Source of the DNA: Podospora pseudoanserina
Taxonomy: Eukaryota; Ascomycota; Sordariomycetes; Sordariales; Podosporaceae
NCBI RefSeq assembly: GCF_035222485.1
Contig: NC_085920.1
Coordinates: 5,146,001 to 5,210,000 of the forward strand
Direction of reading: 5' to 3'
Length of the DNA stretch: 64,000 nt
The notes beneath the pieces are model-generated. The model was not told the DNA's origin, made no database searches, and saw nothing but the letters and a program-made list of their open reading frames with translations. Shown piece after piece: positions 31,266-43,458 of this stretch (position 1 is its first letter; every line of letters begins with the position of its first letter). The translations under genes were made by a program, and so were the position numbers.

Positions 31266-33603
31266 TCAAGAGGTGATGGCAGCAGCATCAGGAAGCTCTC
31301 CCATCTCAACACTCTCCACTGGGCTCATTGGTGTCCTTTTTGCCTCTGTCTCATTCTCAGGGGAAACAGTGAACTCATGGGTTGACGAATTATACCGCAG
31401 CCATCTAGGATTGGAGGTTGCGATCTTGTGTCCCAACCACAGCACACGCTCCTTGCGCTCCTCGGCCATGGAAGCAACTTCAAAATACTTTTCGTCATCG
31501 TCGATCTTCTCGTTCGAGAAACAATCACTGGGAGAAACTCTGTCCGCCCAAGCAAGGCCCCGCATGGCATAGTCCTCTGGCAAAGGTCTTCGAGACTCAG
31601 ACCTGGGAAGAACGGTTTCCTCAATGCGACTATAGTTCTTGCAAGACCCAAGCAACGTATTCATCATCAACGCAGTCCGCTTCCAAGGAAATGAAGGTGC
31701 CACAAAATGAATGGCCTCGGGCAAGAACGTAAGGTGGTAAATGAAAACCAGAGACACATGAAGGAATGGAAGAATGTTAGGGTCGCCATCCCTGCGCGCG
31801 ACGATATCGTAGGTTTGAGAAAAGAGCTTGAGCGCATTGTCTTCAGGGACAGGAGAACCAAGATCGTTGTTTGCCATCAACTGATCTTGGGGTTCTTCAT
31901 CGGCACCACGGCTTTGCTTCAATGACTTCGAGATTGGGTTGGCTTCGTTTCCGTAGCCAATCACAGCGCAGCAATTCGAAATGCCCATGTGGTAGCCAGC
32001 CTCGAGCCACTTGCGGCTGGAGCGGGTGATTTGGCTGTCCAGAGACTGAAGAAAGTCATCCATGGTTGAATGCAGCTTCTCCATCTGCTTGCCGCTGAAC
32101 ATGATGGCATGGACCTTGACAAATGCGAACTCGGCAACCGAGAGCCTCGATTGCTGCTGATTGGGAGTCGGGGCCATGATTGGGTCGAACAGGGTCATGA
32201 TACTCTCGCGAGCAGAGCCGAAGGGAATCGCGACACAAAGGGACTTAGTGTAGTAATAGAGCTGCTGAAGCGCATTGGGACGAGCAAGAATGGCCAAGTG
32301 GTGATACAGCCGCCCGGTGGTTGGAGCCTTGTCAGAAGCCTTGGAATACCAGTGACGACTCACGGCGGTCCAATTTTCCCGATCCCGGATATCGTCATCC
32401 TCGATGGCCATCCTGTAACGCCCCAGGTCACCAAGGCATTCGATCCAGGTGTCCTCGAAAGCCGGAACAGTTTCGTAGAGCAGAGCCATCATTGAATATG
32501 CGAGGTAAATGAACATCAGCATGTGTTCAAGACTCGCTGGCAGCCGGTGTCTAAGCAGCTCGAGGAACGAATGAATACCATGTCGCCACATGCGTGCAGG
32601 CATGGCATACTTCGATGCCAATCTCCGCAAGGCAGGACTCGCAGACGGGTGCTGAGAAGCGAGAAAAAAGTCGTGGTGTTCGTGAAGCAGGGTCCTGTGG
32701 AGAGCGATCAAGGCTTGCCATTGCTCGTTGTTGAGTTTGTTTGTTGGGTCATTTTGTGAGTTTTGGGCATTGTCAACCTCGATGCATTTGCTCTCCACCA
32801 TCACCAGCCCGGCGTAGATTCCTTTCACCTCGGCGACCAGTTGGTCCTGGGAGATTGGCCTGGTTTCAGGTTGCTTGATCAGTTCCGTCGGGTCATTTTC
32901 CTCAACTTGAGTAGAGCTTCGTGATGTCGACGTGCGTGGTTGGCGATGTGGTGGCTTGGATGTTGGGGTAGATGAAACTCTTGAAGCAACATTGGATTTG
33001 TCGTAAGGACGTTGAGAGGCTGTGAGGTCGGCATCGGGCGTCCAAAGGGTGCCCTTGGTAGGAGGTCGTCGGTCAACTTGGTCGGGCTCTATCCGAGCCT
33101 TGGATTTCTTTGGGGGAGAAGGGCTGCGGGATCGGGATGGTTGGCTTTTGGAATCCGGAGTCGATCTCCTGCTGGGCCGGTCTGGTCCGGGAGCTCCAGA
33201 GTCTGGATCTAACGGCCTCTGATTGGATGTATGTGTGGAGGATGGCACGGCCTTTGCATCTTTTGAACTGGGATCCAAGTTGCGTATGGCGGGTTTGCTC
33301 GCCTCTCTGGTATGTGTGAGTTGTGGGTGTTTGAAAAAAATAGAAAAGCAGCGAGGACTGCGAAGACACTTACCTCTCTATTGGGGGGGCTTCTTTCCAC
33401 TTAGTGGATATCAGCTCCTTCTTTTCCTTGTCGGTGCTCTTTTCGTTCAGCGACTTGACGTGGACTGTTTCGTAATGCTTTTCATATTGGTGTTTTTCGA
33501 ATGTTTCATGGGCATATTGAGGATCCTCGCTGCAGTCGGGACAGTTGATTTTTTTGGTCGATGACCGCCGAAGGTGCTCATTCCATTTCTTGCTGAAGTC
33601 CAT
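31266..33603 (-). CDS. EST1/TPR-type DNA/RNA-binding-domain-like protein with N-terminal Cys/His motif, 2 exons
   Basis: Complement of join(31266..33306, 33374..33603), predicted 756 aa. Exon 1 (76 codons) holds a zinc-finger-like set Cys21, Cys24, His43 and His48 (CPDC ... HYETVH), with spacing longer than a classical C2H2 finger. A disordered Ser/Pro/Arg region follows to about residue 210. The helical core then shows LLHEHHDFFLASQHPSAS, followed by RHGIHSFLELLRHRLP, TWIECLGDLGRYRMAIEDDD, HWYSKASDKAPTTGRLYHHL and AIPFGSARESI. This series is characteristic of the EST1-type DNA/RNA-binding fold with its 14-3-3/TPR-like helices, used in telomerase and nonsense-mediated decay factors and in several fungal paralogues of unknown role. 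The 67-nt intron (33307-33373, GTAAGT, ACCAG) is in phase. No PIN domain is seen, and no specific orthologue can be named. Confidence 0.8.
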
Positions 33604-36600
33604 TATTAGATGTGTAATATTCTCTGACCGCGGTGGTGGTGCGACAGTGTGCTGGGAGCTGTTTGATGGTGAGGTTGAGATGGACCGAGCTGCTCAACGA
33701 GCATTCTATGGAGTGCGATGTGATTGGCCACTCGCCCGCTCGAACTGGGAGGGCTTGGCAATGAGGGGTTTTGCTCTGAATGGTGGAAGAAGGACCGAAA
33801 AAGTGGGGGTCCGAAGTTCTGTAAAGAACCAGCAAATGCAACCGGCGGGGAAAAGAGCAGCCGAGTTCAGTGCTTTCAAGATAAAAAGAGGATCTTGTTG
33901 AAGCAGAAGTGTTGTGTGGACCACCGTGAAGATGTATTCATATGAAAGTAAGAAGGTATGTCCACCCATAGACTCTAGATTTGGTTGGCAGGCTGCCCCG
34001 TCCGCGACCCAGGATCGCTGCGAAATCGTAAAAGCGGCGGCAGTAAGGCGTCCAGTGGTTCGCAATTGGGCCGCCATCCAGCAGAGCCGCAATTCTTGAA
34101 GCACCCCGCAGCTCCAACCTCTTTTTGCTCCTGCCTGGCCACACTACCATTCTTCTCACCGAAACCTCGCTCAAGAGAGGTGCAGGCTTTGCACTTCATT
34201 GAGGTGATTGAGTGTCCTTGTCCCCAGGCAATCTGGGATTCATGTTCCCTAGGCTCTCGTCAGACATCACTCCCACGTCAACCGGTGTCTGCAATGAAAG
34301 AGATTATGGTTCCAAATAAGTTGTGACGGGGCTCTATCGGCTATTTCTGCCTCCCCAACTGGACCTCCTGTTATGCATGGCACGCACTGGCCAGACTCTC
34401 GTCCCATCCTTTACCTTTCTTTGACGACACAGTTATCCTGCCCGAAGTCACACTCCTTAAAATGCAGCCAACTACTCGATACGACATATCTCAAAGAACA
34501 TGAACGGAGTGATAGCACATTGGAAGGAACACGTCGGAATTGGCAGGCATAGTTGGAACTGTTAAGGGCAGCGGGGCTGACACAGACGGATGGAATTCCA
34601 TCTTGCATTCCATAATCATTCTCTATTCCTTCCATTCTCTTCGTCTGTTTAGCTATTTCGTGTATATGTTCACTCACAGCTCACAGCATTGGTGGCAACT
34701 TGACAGACAGCATTCCACCAAATGTGATTGGTTAGCCCTCGGAGGCATCCTGTTATAAGTGGCGTGTGGCCAATCATCTGTGGCGCCTTGATAACGACTG
34801 CAGCTGGAAAGTTCCAACCCGATATCTCTTTGAGTTCAAGATGGTCTCGAACCCGGCCTTTGCCCCTTGATTTCAGCTTCCTCGAGACTCTGCTATTGAC
34901 CATAAAGACGCTAAATAGTCATCAGGCCATTTCTGCACGACCAACTTCCGAAGCATCAGCGTGCCATGAACCTTGGACTCGACCCTTGAGGCCTCAACTT
35001 GGTTGTGTTTGCTAGTCGAGATTTGGAGGATTATCGCCGAAGCCGTTGTGTTGCGTTACGAAGGGGGCGAGTTGGGTTTTCGAGGCGCCTCTTTTGGGCG
35101 AGGATATCAGCGAATCGTGAGGGCAAGGTAGTCGCTCATTCGGCCCTTCAGTACAACGCTCGTATCGAACCGCTTCATCAGACCTCAAACCCTTCTTAGC
35201 GACTTTTCGTGGCGATTATTATGGGTCAACTTGCACGTCAACTTGTCGGGCACCTTGTCTAGGCAGCGACCGCCTATCATCACTATTTTGAAGGCTGTTG
35301 TGTGAGAGTTTGGGGACACGGCACACGAGAGGACGGTCACTCATCCGGAGATAGTGAGGAAGGCGGCGAGTGCGAAATTAGAGCAGTAGCGGGGAGGAAC
35401 AGGTCTCGCGCTGCAGTTGGTTTACCACATGATTTGGGTTAGTGAGTCATGGGATGTGTGGGGGATTGGTGGGATTGACCCAGCAGGAGATTGAGAAGCA
35501 GGGAGTGAAGCGAATCCCGTCACCAAGAGCCAGTGAGGATGTTTAGTTTGGTGTCAAGGTTCTAAACAGTGATACGTCGGTTCAAGTGGTCGGCGACATG
35601 TTGTGCCTATCAAAGGTGCAGTTTAGGGCCAATTTTGATGCCGTCTTCTCTTTTGACGGCACCGATATTGGGGAACATCTCGAAGGCCATTGTTGTGGTG
35701 GCTGGAATGACTTTCTGTGGCTACCTATGGATGGATGGGAAAGGGTCATGGCAAAATACCCAGGACTGGCATCACGAGCAGTTGGCCAAGTGAGCATGTG
35801 TCCTGCCGATGATGGCCAAGTAACAGATGCAAGGCGTCATCATCTGTTCACTCTGTCACACCTTCAGAGTATTTGACAAATTTGCAGCGAGTTCAGCATA
35901 AGCAACATGTCTTCATTCACAAAATCTCCGCTATTTGATACCCACTGCGCAGCACTTGTCACCGCATTGACGAAAATTCTGATCGCGGTCAAGGTCACAC
36001 CGGTAGCCATGTCAACAAACAATTTGATGGCTCAACCGGGTCAGCAGTTACAGGAGCATACACAAACCATGGAGGATGCCCTGCTCGCGTCTGCAACACT
36101 CCTTGCTTTGCCTTAGCTTGTTCAACCGCTATATTTCTGGCACCACCGGCAACTCAAATACCAGCACCATCAGCTTACGCCCCAATATCAGCCCTGTTTG
36201 CCCGCCATTTGCATTTTCCCGCCTTCTGCGTTTGCTTGAGTTCAGGCAATTCTGCAGTTGGTTCAGGTACTCCATCTGTGCCATATTACCGCTCTCACAA
36301 TCACCAACCGACCGAGTCCGGTGCACCCAGAATACATGCAAGCTCCAGGTCGCGAGTTGATGGTGAAACACAACTCACCGACTTACGCCTCAATTGAGCC
36401 CGATGTTTCTATCTCTTCATTCCTCTAACCTTACTGGAACTCAGAAGGTTTCGGTCAACACCAACCTCCCCTAGCTGCAGAGCAATTGCCGGTTGTGTCC
36501 CTGCGGAGTAAGTTAACTCCGAGCCCTCACGTCACGTAGGATTACATAGAGCCGTAAGCTTCTTCTCTGTGGGTGTCTAATCGGAACGCATCCTGTCCTC

Positions 36601-37530
36601 ACCGCTCTTGCGCCGGTATGCTCTCCCGGCACGGTCCGAGATGCTAGTCATGAAGTCTGCGTCGTCGTTCCGATGAGAAGCCAGGGGTTCCCCACAGCAC
36701 GCTGCCTTCCGGTCTCGCTCATTATGACGCCGCTATTGACAAGTTGAAGCTATCGACTGCAGGAAAACTCATACTACTTCTTCCCTTGCATCAAAAGCGC
36801 AATTGAGGAGGTTTTTCAAGGTTGGAGGGTTGGATTGGATTGACATGCATACTCATCTCTTCATTGTAACTCTAGAAGGAGAATTCAATCCGTTGTTAAG
36901 AACTACTCTCTTTCGTCTCTCATGTTGAAGACAACACAATACATCTTTCCATCATCAGGGTAGCTCCAAGTCGGCTTAATAGGCCTCATGCAGGTAGCCG
37001 TCAGCAGAGCATGGTTTCACCGGCCTGTACTGTAAGGCTGGCCTCGGTGCCGATGTTACACCACCATGCCAACTGCCGGCGAGGCTGAGACATGGCTGCT
37101 TCCCATTGGGAAAAGAACCAACGTCATTTGATGTGAGGCTTCTGTGGCGTACTCTTAGTCTCTCATGAAGAGCCCTCTACTTGGACTGCCATCGCCATAT
37201 CTATGGCTCATATGTTGTTTGCCCGGGTATGTACACGTACAAAACTCAGAGACTTCAGAAAGCATCAAATCTATAGGCGCGGATGAAGATTCAATCTGGC
37301 TATGGGTGCCACGAAAAGCCCAAGTTCTGCATGTATTGCGTGCATTTAGCCGACCACAAACTGGGAGAAAGGGCTTGCCCTTTTGGGGTTTGGCTTTGCA
37401 CGACGTAAATGAGGTGTTTTGTAGCTGCTGGGAGGAGGATGTGTGACAAAGAGGGTGGTGACGGTTGCTTAGTTGCCTTGTCATTGACAACATACCTGAG
37501 ATTACCTACTCCCTGGCATTGCTCAAGGTT

Positions 37531-37548
37531 GGGGGTGGGGTGGGGGGG
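37531..37548 (+). other. G-rich tract, possible quadruplex
   Basis: Runs of five, four and seven G separated by single T, enough for four G3 runs. No nearby gene. Confidence 0.4.
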
Positions 37549-37934
37549 CAGTGCTCAAAGTATGAGAAACTTCGAGATGATTAGTGCTGGGGAAATTGCT
37601 TGAAGTGTTGTTGAACTAGCAATGTTGTTTGTGGGGGGCTAATGTGTCACCTTCTGGTTGGCAGTTGTCTGCAAAAGACCGAAAGTAGTATCAGCCATGC
37701 AGAACCATAAAGCAATTACACCCAAAAATGACTTTTAATCCATACAGAAAAGATGATGGGCTGGCTTCACCAGCTTACTATGAATCTGGCTCCTAAGATA
37801 CAAGAATCAGTTAGTGACAGGTTGGGGGGAACAACTCAACGACACCACACTGAGAACAGTTCGTATTCGTTGTTCCAATTGCGTTCCACCCTCTATCACA
37901 CTCAGCTCGTTTCCAATCTACGTTGGCACTGACA

Positions 37935-38087
37935 ATGATCATCATGAGCATCACGAGCATCATCATCAGCCTAGTAGCCTTGCTCCTTATTAAGAACTGG
38001 AATCACTGGCTTCGAGAAGAATTCCGAAAGAGGCATCTTAGTGCTCTTCTGACCTACTCTAGTCACTCACATTGTCCAGGAGCCTAA
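37935..38087 (+). CDS. possible 50-aa single-pass membrane microprotein
   Basis: An ATG in good context (GACAATG) after a C/T-rich leader-like sequence opens 50 codons. The N-terminal half is strongly hydrophobic (isoleucine-, valine- and leucine-rich, about residues 1-19), followed by a basic Trp-containing segment (KNWNHWLREEFRKRH) as expected for one membrane helix with a positive cytosolic flank. There is no homologue I recognise. A protein-like frame follows at about 38118-38381 and might be a second exon, but no good splice pair connects them. Could be chance. Confidence 0.25.
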   Translation: MIIMSITSIIISLVALLLIKNWNHWLREEFRKRHLSALLTYSSHSHCPGA

Positions 38088-38976
38088 CCATTTCATTGCC
38101 CTTCCATTCTTTTGGCCTTCGCTACGTGGTTGCAAGACATTTTTACCCCAACTCAACCAACTTGCTGGCATGTGAACGACTCCAAAATGCCTCGTTGTCA
38201 TGTGGTTTCACCAGACATCCGAACCAAATATTCCAACAGGCCCTCAGCCCGGTTCGGTCATCAAACCCCAATAGGTTACCAGATCCTCAAGCTCCATGGT
38301 CTTCACGGCACACGTGGCAGCCCACTAGTAAAGCAAGGTCTGCTGTTAACCTTCCAACTCATCCCTAGTGGCTCCCTATGACTGTTGCCCTAAGAGGCAG
38401 AAGCACAAGTGCTGGAAAGTAATTGAGCAGACCAATTGGAAGCATTGTTAGCGAGCAAAGATCGATTGCATGGGTCACGACCTCACCTAAACAGTACCCT
38501 CGCAGACGGTGCAAGGTACGCTCCAGATTCAGAAGCTCTGTGAATATTACAGCTATCTGCCGTGTAACAAAGGGTCGTACTCCCACCCTTCAACTGCAGC
38601 GTTACATCAACCTCCCATCTATCAAGAACAATCTGAAAGACACGCACAAATATCGTACCATTCTGGAGTCTCACCATCACACATTCAAATTATCCCGAGT
38701 AGTATCTTTACACCTAACTGTAGCACGATCCCGCTTAGGTACCACTCTTCTTCTGCATAGAACCCCCAATTCGGCATTCCGGTGTCTGGGTAAGGTGTCG
38801 CTCGTCGTACATCGGTCGGTAACTACCGGGCCCCATTCCGGTTTGTCTAGAACATGGTTGTCCAAGACGGGAAACTCTCACAGCTCAACAAGGCAGACTG
38901 CTTTCCCACCGACTCGGCTCGCCGCATTAGAGCTAGGTCAAGTGATTCGTGTCGCCTTTCCTTTCGCTGACCACAC

Positions 38977-39018
38977 TACCTTATCCACAATACCTTATCC
39001 ACAATACCTTATCCACAA
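38977..39018. repeat. 14-bp tandem repeat, 3 copies
   Basis: TACCTTATCCACAA occurs three times head to tail with no mismatch. A small minisatellite in non-coding DNA. Confidence 0.85.
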
Positions 39019-42000
39019 TATCAACATGACCCCCATTACCTAAAATGCAATCTATCGGCATTCGGTGATGTCACATTCATCGGCTCTTGCTCTCCCTCTG
39101 GTAGGTATGATGTGAGGTTGCTGTCATTCTTTCGGATAAGAGCTGGTCAAGCGAATCCCCTCATCCGGTTGGTCGCCTTACCAGCCTAGCAACTGCCTAC
39201 ATATCTCTTTACCTTGGTAGTAACAACCCAGCAATCAGAGCATCAAAGTTGAGTTCGCATTCGCGCAATACCTTGACACTTAGGCAGGGCTGCATATACC
39301 TAGACATGCAGTAGATGCAGAGCACCCCGCTATGATCAGGCATCCCTGCAGCCACGCCAGATCCGATCCGGTGAGTTAAAGCAACCCAGGGCACAAGGAA
39401 GGCTTGCCCGGAGACAAGCCTGGTTCGAGATTCCAAAGGATCAATTGGCCCTGTACGAACCCATCCCATCGATCCCGAAACTCGGTGTCTCGTAGGCCTG
39501 ATCGTAAACACCTACTTGCTCTCCGCGAAGGACCGTAGCGCAAGGCGTCCAGTCCACAGTACCTAGTCAAAGCACCAAGGCGAGCTTGTTTGTTCGCCGG
39601 AACGCACAAGAATGAGGTCAAACAAAAGCTTCAGACCAAGAAAGGAATCAAAGAACACCGAGAAGCTGAGCCAACGACGACTCTGCGTTGGAGACAACTT
39701 GCATCAAAGCGACCGATTTCGACCCAGATTTCGGAGCTGACCCAAGCTGTCGGATCCAGCTGATATCAAGGAATCTGACAGGTATAAGGCTGAGCAGGTG
39801 CTGATAAGCTAGTTATTTTTGAGATGATGGGGGCTAAGGCGGCGTAGGACGGTGCAATACATGTGAGCATTTCTCACTGTGTCAGAAGTAACGGGAGCAG
39901 TCATGATTCTCGGTGTCGATGGAGGTCCAGAAGTCGGACAACCTTGGAAGCTTGGCAAGGCACCAACGGTTTTCTTGTGGGGACAGTGGGCATCATTGTG
40001 GGGTCCCTTTTCCTTCGTAGCACAGCCAATGGTTCTCTTCCCCACGCTTAGTGAAGCCCCTGAGCTGAACGACCTCACCACACCGACCTCTACACCGACG
40101 AAAAGCGAATCAAGGCACAGAGCATGTGGCGTTATCCTTTCAGCTCAAAGCTGATACATCTCTCGCCTTTCTACTCGTATCAAAGCCGTCGCCTTGTTTC
40201 CTCAGCTCTCCACGGGCAAAGGCGGGGCGGTCAGTCGGAGAGTCACAAGCGGAGAATTTAACCCGTCATTCGGCTGTCAGAAAAGAAAAGAAAAAAACCA
40301 GAGTATTGGACGACAGTTCTTCCCGATGTCTGAGAATGTTGCCGTCAGATGCTTGTCGGTGAAAGAGAGAGGAAGGTGCCAATTCTCAAAAGCTGTAGAA
40401 CCGCTCGTGGTTTCCGTAACACGATTTGGTGAACGGAGCTGAGGAGGGGGGCGGAGTTTGAAATGCTGGTCTCTACCCTATGGCCACGCGGCCGCGATGT
40501 TGTAGGTGAGAATAAAGGATCAGAAGTTATAGACGAATTAATTTTTCAGCATGAATGAAAGACGCTTCTAAAAAATGCGGGGTAACCCGCTCTGCGGCTC
40601 AAACAGGATTTCCCCAGGGATTGCGCGCGGGTTGGGGGCGGCCGCGGACAGTTTCATCGTTTTGGATGCCTTTTCTCCTGCAGGCGGCGTTCGGCTCATG
40701 TTTGAATGTCTCAAGGCCCACCAATCCGAAGTCTAACCCGAAGTCCCGTGCCGGAACCTCCTGATCCGCATGAGAATAAGGTTTTGGGGGCGCAGAAAGA
40801 ATTTGGACCGGAGCCGGCCCTGAAAATCCAGGGCACCTGATGCTGGGGGCATTCCGGTCTCCCCGCCATGTCCTGTTGCCTTGCGCTTTTTATTGGTAGC
40901 TTCTCGTCCCTTGACGGGCGCTGAAGTGGTGATAGATGACGACGACTCAGATATCCCCCCGTCGATTTGAAGATTTGTTGGGAACGGGCACGGGGCGCTG
41001 TCTTTATGAAAGCTTATCGTCGGAGGCCTCTTCCCAGAAAAAAGAAGGAGAATGCGCTTCATATACACAAGCTTTGCCTAAGTTTGGGCAGTGCTCTTCC
41101 TCGACGGCGTGGTTACGTCGTCGTTCCAGAAAGCCGGGCCGACCCGGGCCCCGTATCGGGGGCGCAGCCAGTCAAACGGGTCTCCTGTCTTGGTTTGGGC
41201 GCCGACAACATGAGACTCGCATGAACTGACTGGAAGCCTGGACTTTACGGAGAAGCGGTCCATTCCATCACGTCCGGTGATACTGCTTGCTGCTTTAAAC
41301 CAGACTAAACATATCCCATCTGGTGTCCGCTGGGCGAAGCTTGACCGACACAAAAGCATACCACTAAACATCTCACCTGTCTCTGATAGAAACCTCCAAC
41401 GGTCATATCTCAACGACCGGTTGCCTTGCCCCAGGCTCCTTGGTCTCAAGTTTGAAATGTTGTTGAGTCGTCAGGAGAGATTGGCTGCAAGCATCTCATT
41501 GAGGGAATACATCGGGTTACCCACGCCTGTTGTGTTTCCGAGAGCAAGGTGTGGCTTCCGTCGTGTGAACGTGTTCCGACTTTAAGCTGGTGACCAAGAA
41601 GCTTGTGACTGTTCACATGCATTTCATATAGTTTCTGTAACCACTGTAAGTATCCCGTATCGATGCAGTCAATCATGCAATCTCGTAAACCACCGCATCA
41701 GCAGCCGGACGAATTCGAATATGGCTGCATATTGTGATATATGCTGTGTGTGGGGTGGTGATGGTGCGGTGTACGACCTGGGGAGTTCTCGAGTCCTGCC
41801 CCCGTGGTCGAGTCTGCAGTGATTTCGCACGACGTCGATGGGGGTCTAGTACCCGGACCACGCCAGTATTACCGCGCCATAAGTTAGCCACAACCAGTGA
41901 TTGGGGGGAGAGTACATAATTGTTTATTATCCTATGCGGCATGAGTGCATTGCTTGTGCGTTGTGTGTAAGCGAGCGAATATCTGCAGGAAACTTGGTAA

Positions 42001-43458
42001 TGGTTGTAGGTAACCTGAGCTATCGCCATCGCCAGTCTGCAAGGCATATTGCAAGCGGTACACCACCTCAAAACTTGGATGAAGCCATTTACTGCAGACC
42101 CTTGGTCACAGTGAGACATGTTAGGAAATCATTTGTAGTCTGCTGTTGCCTTGGACTTGTTAAACTACCTCCAGAATGGGTAGATTTCGCCGTGATTAGC
42201 CATAAGAGCGTACACATGAAGTCAGGCAGCTGAACAATGATCATTTCCGGTGATTGGCATGTAATTTGTGCCGATATTTCGTGCATCATGACTTGTCGAG
42301 AAGAACCAAGTGGGAAAAAGAGGCCCTATGGGATGGTTCTGTGGAGCTTTAGACCAATGAAGATATTGCTTGGATGTCTCGAGGACCTACAAGTGTTTTG
42401 ATAGAAACAAACGATGATTCATCTGAGATTTATGAGGTTACTGGTGGCGTCAGGTGATAGTTTAGAGCAGTTCAGTGGTAGTGGAGACGATTGTGTCGGC
42501 ATGAACAAGAAGAGATCAACAATGACGAAGTCGGGTCGGTGTTGAGTACTCAGCAAAGCAGTACAAAGTCGACAACGATCCCAGCAACAGGCCTCACTCT
42601 CAAAGTCGCATCTCCAAGCTCCTTCCTTTATCACAGCCCAGGGTCCTTCCTTCCCAACAGAACCCAGGTTCCTTCTCTCCTAGCACAACCTCGGCATATA
42701 TACCAGTCTACACACCCAGCTTCTTATAGCATCTCCAATATCTTGACCATGGCGCCCTTGTGGTCAGGTCAAATGGTCAGGATATAGAGCTGCTGTTAAA
42801 CCCAGCGTCGGCTTCGGCTTGCAAATGACAGCCCCCGAATTCGATCCCCCCTCAAGTAAAACCTGTCTCAACTGGGTTTTCGTAGCCCGCCCATTGGGGC
42901 TGGTGAGTTTTTTGCATTTTTTGCGACTTTTCTCACCTAGTGACTCCCATTTCCTCTGTGTATATGTGTCAAATATATTGGAGATTGGTGGCCATCATGA
43001 AGTTCATGAACCTTTATGGCTAATATGGATGTTTTTGACATCGTGAACATCATGGCTAGCACGGGCATCATGGAGGTGACCAGCATCTCGTATTTATCTG
43101 ATCGTGTCTGCCCATGCCTTGGTGGTCGACAGAAAGCAAGGCTAGTGCAAGAAGGGTTAATCGACAATGGTGGGCGGTACGAGATAGTCATTTATATTTC
43201 TCTCAACAGTTCAAAATCGATATTATTTGGTACTAGCATCGTCAGAGTAGCCGTCCAACCTGGTGTAAGGATGCTTGAACTAGAAGCCACGCCACAGATT
43301 CAGCGTCTGGTTGAGATTTCCAACCAAAAAGCCTAGACTTACGACACTCCAAATAGCCAAAGGAATGTCATAACATCCGTCAATTAAATTTAACATATGT
43401 ATCTATCCCCCCATTCCCGATCCTCTTGTACATATACAAACCCCTTTTATCGTCCCAT

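Larger units (their letters stand above)
33604..43458. other. very long gene-free stretch (9.9 kb)
   Basis: No gene of normal size is supported. Present are a 50-codon frame with a membrane segment (37935-38087), a 14-bp x3 tandem repeat (38977-39018), a G-rich tract able to form a quadruplex (37531-37548), the third AAATGCGGGGT (about 40574-40584), and one isolated match to the 21-bp repeat core near 36970-36995 (minus orientation). The right end includes the 3' flank of EMC1. A 206-codon plus-strand frame at 38423-39043 lacks an ATG at its start and codon bias. Confidence 0.4.

Noticed and set aside
38423-39043. Plus-strand frame of 206 codons
   Set aside because: Does not start with ATG, lacks codon bias and includes the 14-bp minisatellite.
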